Assembly: GCA_009746045.1 (NCBI GenBank)
Contig: RPFO01000299.1
Span: 1,541,307-1,605,306 of the forward strand
Source: Mesostigma viride
Lineage: Eukaryota > Streptophyta > Mesostigmatophyceae > Mesostigmatales > Mesostigmataceae
Length of the DNA stretch: 64,000 bases
Direction of reading: 5' to 3'
Position 1 is the stretch's first letter, and each line of letters begins with the position of its first letter. Of the stretch, positions 57,501 to 64,000 are shown one piece after another. Below the pieces are notes generated by a model. That model saw only the letters and a program-made list of their open reading frames with translations. It had not been told where the DNA came from and ran no database searches. Both the position numbers and the translations under genes were made by a program.

Positions 57501-57991
57501 GCATGGAGCTGTATGTGGATAGCTCAATGGACAGCAGGCAGGTCTCCAAGGTCAGGGGCAGGGCTGCAGGGCTCTTTGTGCTCAGACAGGAAGGCCTGGG
57601 GAGTTTGGTGAGCTGGTTTAGTCGCCTGCACAAACGGGTGGCTGTCAGCAGTGATGTGGCAGAATGCAGGGCTATTTGTGAAGGCATTCACACAAGCCTT
57701 TATCTGAAGGAGTTGCTTCATCAGATGACTTCTAACACTCCTTGGCCACTTCAGGTTACCACTCTTCTAAAAACAGACTCCATGGGGATGGTGCAGTTTG
57801 TGCACAGGCAGATGGCCAGAAGTAGGGACTTGGATTATCTCCTTCTTAAGGAGTTGTCCTCCTTGGCCAATATTGAGCATATCCCTGGGGTTGACAATCC
57901 TGCTGATGCTTTGACCAAGCTAGTGCAGAAGGCAGCAGTGCAATACAAGGTTCTTCAGTCTCTGATGGACCCATCTCAGCAAGCTGTCTAA
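54506..57991 (+). CDS. pol: LTR-B Pol: integrase - retropepsin-like - RT - RNase H
   Basis: The ORF is open from the Gag UGA. The first internal ATG is 54506 (1161 aa). In order: zinc domain with IHNMFGH and CKC; integrase with LQCDIQHIRG, IQVDMQF and AIERAIQEVK as the Asp, Asp and Glu sites; an SH3-like C-terminal part (GSWSPGVVTQV). A retropepsin-like segment follows with ALEVDTNSQVSII (Asp at 500) and GPALLGQNFL. RT has VIDFKRAFL (Asp 765) and SLHGDDLHL (Asp 861-862). RNase H has YVDSSMDS, TDSMGMVQF and a terminal NPADALTK. The domain order and the HGDD motif are the same as in LTR-A, so these are family traits. Confidence 0.93.
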   Translation: MKTSLTADAAVSMSDPMHPRAGHEGGPLILRETNVQPQRGVKASGGMHVVPAGGPGVGHEQGDSGSESEQDGSQHGDAGQPDSTVLTVPGTASSVYQELGARIHNMFGHATSLSNNFAFRMGRAPLLKACQQAASRCKCQLSSNKPRKSHAKALPQSIGDLQCDIQHIRGMQLLVCVDRYTKYKVLEHLPSMKNRYLLAALQNVRAKFPTTRIQVDMQFQHLKGDPTLPELLVTPREAHGQQGAIERAIQEVKKLIISEDWVPLSAPALVRSAWLRNVEQQLNSRVNFYYDGVAVSPMGLYHGLCPPHVLEGWKHAAHVTFAKLREKDRGWKMLEPQVGQKVLAWKEPSLYGKRGSWSPGVVTQVDEASHACLVSMEDEPKHVHRLSWSYVKPNLMNEGSQAQGSQDLQDFQVPGDITDATTTSVAGESVSPGQVAEVLVEQAARSTAGESTVKPKALTKPRGTSLAGLIGALQRAKKQPKVAKLRWHGNLGLDTALEVDTNSQVSIIGTRAAAGYSMSEPSYQFVSDFSGGVHVKVLGEVFIPILGQDTAFCVLEGYQGPALLGQNFLCQDGVVITSSLLTKEGAGQVPLINFRTTHLSRAVTRTVKRVQVCQGQEPLVDDLILPAASHPSSLGIGPHSLAGHSPINYQGLVKLMSSPIMCPQVTLGLIKSGEDWISKKCVEPVNDLPPARRLLKLKFVIKMKEVDGVKVPHVRPVLNEFKGTGECTAEELYTPGMLHDTWRLLLCVFLGLLNKGLDYGSVVIDFKRAFLEGDADVAQEKWEGKTPFYVRVPAVWKRDIHTEFLKILKGLEGLRSSPIIWRETLNRFLKEHCNLKVSPVDPCLFLGQWEGLPVYASLHGDDLHLIAPTSWLKELISIIKSKFPLGREQWQVENEPLLFVGMEATLVKKGGEWRMLLVGGNDYQETLISKLPPTITQALCPMVRGMVAWVAGISRPDLMVIARLPDDMLVELGSAKVADQVRASSGILLSAVDLSQPICMELYVDSSMDSRQVSKVRGRAAGLFVLRQEGLGSLVSWFSRLHKRVAVSSDVAECRAICEGIHTSLYLKELLHQMTSNTPWPLQVTTLLKTDSMGMVQFVHRQMARSRDLDYLLLKELSSLANIEHIPGVDNPADALTKLVQKAAVQYKVLQSLMDPSQQAV

Positions 57992-58940
57992 GCTGGTGCA
58001 TGGTTATAGGGCATTGGAGAGCAGATTGTGTGGTAGTGTCAGCATTGTGACTGGCATAATACCTGTATTTTAGTCTGTACTAAGGCTCATGGACCATGGT
58101 ACACTCACTCTGATTTTAATCAGGATACAGCCAGGTTTTGGCTGGGGTTCATGCTGTTGACTACACAAGGTTGACAGGTCCATTACAGACCATGTATTCT
58201 ATTTTAAAAGAAATGTATATTTGTACATACCTCTCACAATGGTCTGGGAACCTTTATTCTGGGGTTTATAGGGCGGGGTTCGATTCCCTGGTATTATGTT
58301 TCTACAAGCTGGCCTGTTCAGGTGTTTGCCTGTTCAGACTTCCCTAGTTCCCCAGGGCAGGATTTAATTGTTGCCTATGTGTTTCATTTTGTCATTTGTT
58401 TGCTGTGGCAGTTTACCATCTGGCAAGTAGACGGGCGCCGTAAGACGGGCGCCAATAGACCCCTGTTGAGAGAATGACAGGCAAACTATTGTAATACGCC
58501 TTACTTTGTCAAGTGGTATTTTAATTGTCATGGATTTATTGTACTTATATTGAATATGTACTGGGTTTTATGGGATTAGTATCTGGGATTAATGTAACTC
58601 ACCGCCAGAAGGTCATTGTACTGGAGGCTCTACCGAGGTGATGGGATTAATTCCTGGAGAAGACCTCATAGAATTAACCTGTATGTATTTAATTTTGTGT
58701 GCTTCTAATATCTGGTGGTACTCTGTAATGCCACTTCCATAGGTTTTCTCCATTTCTCATGAAATGGTTTTCCCTGTGGCAGATCTGTTTCTTTTCCAGT
58801 TCCTTAAAAGAAAGGGCTGGGGGAATGGCAATGGCCATTAAAGACATCTGTTCAAGCTTCAAGCTGGAGTGAAGGACATTTCAAGCTACTTCAAGGGTCC
58901 CTGGCAGGGGATGTGATCCCTAAAGAAAAGAAGGGATTGG
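57992..58940 (+). other. LTR-B 3' untranslated region
   Basis: 949 bp without a supported gene between Pol and the right LTR. It contains the T-arm-like motif at 58274-58290 and two purine tracts near the end. A pair of AGACGGGCGCC words lies at about 58431. Confidence 0.65.
58274..58290 (+). other. tRNA T-arm-like motif in LTR-B
   Basis: CGGGG-TTCGATT-CCCTG forms a 5-bp stem (one G-U) with a 7-nt loop. It is the counterpart of 22991-23007 in LTR-A, in the same position relative to pol and with the same TTATAGGGC before it. Confidence 0.68.
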
Positions 58941-59557
58941 AGTTAACGTAAAGGATTTACGTTAGATGGATAGAGATTGTTACGCTCTTTCCAACGGCAC
59001 CTTGAACGCCTCATTTGGTTAAGGAACGTAAAAGTTATGACGTTTCCTAGGCTGTGCCGACAGTACCCGGCGCGCCACTGTGGGCGCGTACGGACACAGG
59101 ATGTACAAGTGTCACTTTGATAGTCCGCAGGACGTTGACAGGACTTGTACAGGACTTGATGGTCAATTGATAGGTAGGCGCACTGTAGCGCGCCAGGACC
59201 TATGAGACAATTGATGCTGACTAGTGTACGGATAGGTCCACAGGACTAGCCGTATGGACAATTGATAGATCTGCGCGCCAAAGGCGTGCCAGAGTCTGTG
59301 TAATCAATTGATTGACAGTTCAGCTGTGACAGTGCAGCTGAATACTTGGACGCGTCCCTAGTAAGCTATATGAGTGACTTGGTCACACCGGGACGCTAGT
59401 TCTTGCGTGCACGTTCTCTTGGCACTGCGACCCTGTCGTCTGTGCTGCGTGCAGTCTTGGAAGTGACGTGACTTACGTCTGTGTTTCCTGATTATTAATA
59501 AAGGCAACTTCCTGCAAGAACCATGGCGGAATTCGTGGCGTTCTTACCCTCACAACT
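58941..59557 (+). repeat. LTR-B right LTR, 617 bp
   Basis: Direct repeat of 51731-52347. It ends 2 bp before the ATG of the viral membrane protein gene at 59560, so it now replaces that gene's own upstream region. Confidence 0.97.
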
Positions 59558-59559
59558 GG

Positions 59560-59919
59560 ATGCCTTCTAGGGAGAGGTTTCTGGCCGCTAGGAGGTTTGG
59601 AATATACTGCGCCGTCCTTGGCGGCGTCCTCACAAACTCGTTCAAAGGGGCTTTTACCGGGTTCTTGATCTCCATCGTGGCGACACTGGCCCACATGGTG
59701 GACAAGAGACTGGTGGCCGGTAGGCGGAAGCGCGAGTCATCCAACAAGGATAACGTGGCCAATTACAGACCGGGTGTCCCTCCCGGGTCCCTGCACAGGT
59801 CGGGACCGTCTGCCGCGCGGGATACTTTTAAGAGTGTAGTGGAGCCGTGGAGTGTCGCCGACACCACTCGCATGACAAACATGCCGGTGAATGACGACTT
59901 GCAACGGCGTTCATATTAA
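59560..59919 (+). CDS. Viral membrane protein, 119 aa, start codon inside LTR-B duplication
   Basis: The ATG at 59560 lies in the GGATG target duplication. The ORF itself is intact. It has a basic N-terminus (MPSRERFLAARRFG), then a hydrophobic region (IYCAVLGGVLTNSFKGAFTG and FLISIVATLAHMVD) that may form one or two membrane helices, then a basic polar tail (KRLVAGRRKRESSNKDNVAN). The family is not recognised. Before the insertion the gene would have had the region ending at 51727 as promoter. Confidence 0.75.
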   Translation: MPSRERFLAARRFGIYCAVLGGVLTNSFKGAFTGFLISIVATLAHMVDKRLVAGRRKRESSNKDNVANYRPGVPPGSLHRSGPSAARDTFKSVVEPWSVADTTRMTNMPVNDDLQRRSY

Positions 59920-59948
59920 TGCAAAAATTTCCAAACATGACTGTATGA

Positions 59949-62900
59949 ATGGACACGCAGCACGCCATAACTTCGGGGAAGGCCCACAGCTTGCATTTCA
60001 GAGAGCGGGTGGCTCTCGATATAAGCAACCGCGGCGAAACAACCATTCAATCCATCGCCGAACATTACGGCATCGACAAGAAGACAGCAATTCGTTATCA
60101 TGCATTATGGAAGCACGACCAGGCGCTGGGGCTGGATTACAGCAGAGAGGACGATCTCAAGAGATCTGCCCTCCGCCCCTTGGTGCGCAAGGCGTGGGAT
60201 AAAGTATTGGACAATGGCAGACTTGTTAACAAGGCAAGAATCGTAGAAGCAGTACCCACTCACATAACGCGTTTTGGAGATCGAGGGTGGCAAAGGCTTT
60301 CAAAACTCATCTCCGAGCTCCAGACTTCTGCAGTGTCATACATGTCCGCCGACGACTTGGTTTACTTCATAAACACGTGCTCCAATGCAAACGACCCCAT
60401 TCTCAAACGAGTGCCGGAAGAGACTCGTGCAATGTTTGTCGAAGCCCACGGCCTCTTGAACGCGCCACTCTGCTGCCTGCGGATGTCCAACGAGCTCGCA
60501 AGGAACACGATTTGACGTACAAAACGATAGCGTACGACTACATAGAAAAGGACTTACGATACGTCAAGGAAAAGTCAAAGGACCTTTTGGAGCTTCAGGG
60601 CAAGCTCTTTGCAGAAGATTGCGTATTCATCGACGAGTTTAGTGTGACCATGAACATGGCTCCGTCTCGTGCGTGGGCCAAGAAGGGCCACATTCCTCAG
60701 TTGCGACGGCGCGAACAGAGCGACACGCGCACCATCGTGTGGGCGGCCATGAAGTGGCCCGAGGACCCCGCGCCCAACACGCCGTCCCTACCTGCTTTCT
60801 TCTTGCGCATCTTCCCTCCACTCCCTGCGAGGATAGCAAACCACAACCCCAGTTTGAACAAGCGTCAGGAGACGGTGGCAGAGTCCCTCCGCCAGGGTCT
60901 TTGGTGGGACGGCGTCGTGCAGTTGGTGGGGATATATGCAGACAGGAGGAGGGGGCGGAGGACAAGATACGGCTGATCAAGCTTAAATCCATCCTCAACA
61001 AGATGGCGCAACCACAGTCCTTTTTCTACAAGTGGTTCGTGCACAAGTTTCCCTACGATGATAAGACCGGCTTTCCTCACTGCCCTAAGCTGCCGACAAA
61101 GTTCTGGGACCAGGTGTCAAAGGATGATAGCGGACAAGGGGTGTACGTCGACATCAAACAGGCCATTAACTGCACGTACATGCGCGACAACTATTGGCTG
61201 ACTTTGCCAGACCAACTGATTGCGGATCACGTCACGTTCACGGATGACAAGGTGGAGAGGGTCGAATTCGTGTTGCGACTCGCGGCCTACGACTACGTCA
61301 GCCAGGCGTACATTTCTCAGCACAACTACAAGATCTCAAACCGCACTTATGGCGAAGACCCCCGGTGCTGTCGGGCTGGATGCACAAGGGCAGGGATGAC
61401 ATCATGATCAAGGGCATGCTGGAACGGTCAAAGAGCGCGGCACAGGGGAGCGTGTTGTCACTGGCGTACGATGACACGAGGGGGAGGTACGACCACGAGG
61501 AGGACTTTGAGGACGGGATACAGGCGACCATGACGCTGGTGTACAAGACGTTCGCTAACTCGTCATTCGAGACAATGTACTTATCTCTCTTCCATCCGCT
61601 CTTCCAACGCCATCAAAACCGGTATATGAAACTGCACCAGGCGTTGTACAAGCCGACCAGCCCCCTGTACAGCCGGTGGTACGCGGACACACGCAACAGT
61701 GCAAAGGCGGGAAATATGGATTTGGTAACGGCATTATTTCAGTCCATGAACCTGTCCGTCCAGCGATACACCAAGAAGACCAACATGAGCCGCGTGGAGA
61801 TGGCCGTTCACATTTGGAAGCTGGTGCACGTGTTCAACGGAGATAAGGACACCTTTCTCACTCGCATCCACGAAAAGCTGCCGTCTCTGGTGCCTGGAGG
61901 TGGGGGTACATGTACAGAAAGAAGAGGAACAGCCAAGAGGACGAGCCGGCTGCGGAGGAAGGAGTAGCAGATGAGGAGGAAGAGGCAGCGGATGACGCAA
62001 CCGAGGAGGATAAGTTCTTCAACGGCGATTTCTTCCCCACCAAATTCGAGGAGCACATCAACAACCTGCTGCCAGCTGGCGCTAGTGCAAAGATAAGACC
62101 CCTCCCAAGACAACCGACGGCGATCGCTCGAAGGAGATATCGTCCATCAACCTGCGCGTGTCTCAGATGCGCGAACTTAACGTGGGCGCCCCCCGTCACG
62201 GTGTCCAAATCCCTCTTTCGCTCGTTCATGAGGTCGCTGCCTGACAGTTTTGTGAAAGGGAAGACGGTGCTGTTGGACGGGGCGAGCTACCACGACCCGG
62301 CTTCGAACCGCGACATAGCTCTTAACAACAAGCTGGACCCCTCGCTGGCCGTGTTCCCGATCTCGGAGCTTTCGCCACTGGCCCAGTTGTTGCGGAAGAG
62401 GGGCGGCGGCGACGGCGTGCTCGTGCCCCCCACCCGTCTCGCCATGGAGGAGGAGGGGCGGAGACCTGCCGTGATATTCACGCCGCCTACAGCCCCGAGT
62501 TCAACCCCATCGAACAAGCCTTCAACACGGGGAAGCATTACATTCGCAAGGAGGCATTTCAACACACGCGGACACGGTTCAACCTTTCTGTGGCCATCAT
62601 AAACTCCTTTCACGCCTTGATCAGGCCTCACGCCATTAAGAACTACATGCTGTGCTCTGGGTATAGAAGCATACAGAAGGGCGTGGTGCCTCGCGAGATA
62701 CAGCCGGCGCCGGCGCAGGACACAGGCGCCCCCGTTCGCAAGATGAAGTGCGTCGGAAGGTTTGTGGATGGGAAGTACACCGCTGATGACGCCGAGGTGC
62801 CGCCTCGAAAGGGGCACCCTGTAGTGTTGGGGCCGAGGGAGCACGTGTGTCCGGGCAGAATGGAGGAAGAAGAGCAATACAAGACACGCAAAGTGGACAT

Positions 62901-63570
62901 TAGGAAAAGGGACCCCTCGCAGACCCCACAGTGCGAGACCCGCCACCCAAGACCAGGTGCCGCCCGCCGCGGCCGTCAGATTGTCAAGGGTGGATGGGCA
63001 AGGTTGTCAAATTCGTTCACAAAGGGGAACTGGAACAGGGAAAGATAGTGAAGGTCCCCCAGCCCAACAAGCACACGCGGACGGACTGGCAGGCGGGGAG
63101 GGTAAATGATCCCTGGTTCAGAGTGGAGTGGACGTGCCCAGGAGGACGGCAGCGTGACAAAGACAGAAGTGTCTGTCATGATCAACAACATGTTCCCTCC
63201 AGATGACGTTCAGCAGGCCGTCGTGACAGCTCGCGAGGATGGCATTCTAAAGATAGACAGGGCGAAGGCAGAGAGGGCCATCGGTCGCATGGAGGAGTAC
63301 ACTACTCAGATCTTGCGCGACAGGGCCCTTCAGCAAGACATGCAGGTGGATCATTTGATAGGGCCGAGTGATAGACAAGAAGTGCATGATATATTGGCAC
63401 ACCACAAGGAGGTGGCGAAAGAGAAGATCCATTCGGTATTAAGGAGAAGCATACGGAAAGGGACTATTCCAAGTATTCTGGCCGTCTTCGTAAGACCCAG
63501 TACCGACCGCCTGTCCTGCCCTCCATCTACATCGAGTACATATAAAATATTATGTGCTCTGTGGTTATAA
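59949..63570 (+). pseudogene. Very long Tc1/IS630-like transposase, at least six frameshifts
   Basis: ATG at 59949. An N-terminal HTH (TTIQSIAEHYGIDKKTAIRY) is followed in a second frame by the first catalytic motif, DCVFIDEFSV (Asp at 60631), with RAWAKKGHIPQLRR. The second motif, KTVLLDGASYHD, is at about 62276, and the third, YSPEFNPIEQAFNTGKHYIR, has its Glu at 62512. Tc1/mariner and IS630 enzymes normally have about 90 residues between the first two acids and 34 between the last two. Here the gaps are about 550 and about 80 codons. Frame changes fall mostly at G or C runs, at about 60950, 61349, 61900, 62108, 62188 and 62475, and more follow downstream of 62900. Coding sequence continues (GKVVKFVHKGELEQGKIVKV) to about 63570. 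Neighbouring viral ORFs are intact, so this is probably a decayed gene and not poor sequence. Confidence 0.75.
63541..63550 (+). promoter_or_regulatory. TATA box of the last gene
   Basis: TATAAAATAT lies 28 bp before the ATG at 63578, the typical distance for a TATA box with a very short leader. Confidence 0.45.
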
Positions 63571-63577
63571 AGCCGAC

Positions 63578-64000
63578 ATGCCAGTGAAGGAGCCGGTTGT
63601 TGGAAGCCGCCGAATGGTATACAACGGGAGCGCTGATATCACAGTGGGAGGGCTCACTGCCGCCGATTTGGAATTGAATGGTAGCGGCGACATCGTCTCA
63701 AAGAAGCGCAGTGAAAAAGCCAAACTGAAGGAAGCCCACGAAAAGAATGTCAAGGCGTGGACGCAGCTCGTGTCATCCATCTATCGCCAGCATGAAATGG
63801 AGACGCTCTTCGATCCGGTTCTGAACTGCGAACGCATGTACAGTCTCCGTGACGCGATGGCACAGGCGTGCAAGGACACAGAGGCCATGATGCAGAAGAT
63901 GTCTTTCTCGAGCGACGTGAAGTTGCGCGAACGCAAGCAGCAGGCATGGGCGGAGCTGGTCAAGCAGCAGCCCAAGGAGCTGCTCCAACCCCGATCAGAG
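63578..64000 (+). CDS. Viral protein, 5' part, runs off the window
   Basis: ATG at 63578 (MPVKEPVVGSRRMVYNGSAD) opens 141 codons without a stop up to the window end. After a short beta-like start the protein is helical and charged (KKRSEKAKLKEAHEKNVKAW, MAQACKDTEAMMQKMSFSSD). No domain is recognised. It has the compact style of the viral genes. Confidence 0.7.
   Translation, partial: MPVKEPVVGSRRMVYNGSADITVGGLTAADLELNGSGDIVSKKRSEKAKLKEAHEKNVKAWTQLVSSIYRQHEMETLFDPVLNCERMYSLRDAMAQACKDTEAMMQKMSFSSDVKLRERKQQAWAELVKQQPKELLQPRSE

Larger units (their letters stand above)
51731..59557 (+). mobile_element. LTR-B: complete Copia-like LTR retrotransposon
   Basis: The 7827-bp element is bounded by 617-bp LTRs and the 5-bp duplication GGATG (51726-51730 and 59558-59562). 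The LTRs start AGTT and end AACT, as in LTR-A. It has the same gene order: ORF0, Gag, UGA, and Pol with INT, PR-like, RT and RNase H. I saw one base difference between its LTRs. The polypurine tract (AAAGAAAAGAAGGGATTGG) ends at 58940, and a second similar tract lies at about 58805. The target duplication contains the ATG of the viral gene at 59560. Confidence 0.95.

Noticed and set aside
59949-63570. Programmed -1 frameshifting at each junction of the long transposase
   Set aside because: Six or more successive programmed shifts in one gene are implausible, at least one change is in the other direction, and the sites are plain G or C runs without a consistent slippery motif.

Overview
The window is nuclear DNA of an intron-bearing eukaryote, most likely a green or related microalga, joined to a stretch of large DNA-virus genes (Nucleocytoviricota-like). 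The host part (about 1-16 kb) carries a spliced gene whose introns are full of minisatellites, plus remnants of DNA transposons. The viral part (about 16.5-64 kb) has closely packed, intronless genes on both strands. They include a conserved algal/giant-virus DUF5767-like protein, a U-box-like protein, a staphylococcal-nuclease-like protein, a MYND finger protein, a Rieske oxygenase, fibre/LamG-like proteins and several small membrane proteins. No capsid, polymerase or packaging ATPase gene is visible, so the virus family is not resolved. The algal assignment is inference.

Layout. 0.67-10.7 kb (minus strand): ten exons of a thioredoxin fused to a class V aminotransferase (molybdenum-cofactor-sulfurase-like). 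Its splice phases agree from exon to exon. A 501-bp hAT-type MITE sits in one intron. 11-16.5 kb: repeats, a terminal-inverted-repeat element with G/C runs, a frameshifted hAT-like transposase, and an array of eight copies of a 13-mer in both orientations. 16.69-24.17 kb: complete LTR retrotransposon LTR-A. 24.2-32.4 kb: viral genes with a 1.7-kb piggyBac-like non-autonomous element. 32.45-37.35 kb: a Copia-type LTR element (LTR-C) that splits a viral gene. 37.4-51.7 kb: an undisturbed block of viral genes. 51.73-59.56 kb: complete LTR retrotransposon LTR-B. 59.56-64 kb: viral genes and a very long, multiply frameshifted Tc1/IS630-like transposase gene.

Main points. LTR-A and LTR-B are related Copia-like elements with four shared oddities. 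Their LTRs end AGTT...AACT, not TG...CA. Gag and Pol share one frame and are separated by a single UGA, followed 7-8 nt later by a predicted stem. A retropepsin-like domain lies between integrase and reverse transcriptase, where Copia normally has gag-PR-INT-RT. A tRNA T-arm-like motif is conserved downstream of pol. All three LTR elements have near-identical LTRs and perfect 5-bp target duplications, and each hit a viral reading frame or its start codon. The viral DNA was therefore resident in the host genome when they inserted, apparently recently. After two of the insertions the viral ORF lies directly downstream of an LTR in the same orientation.
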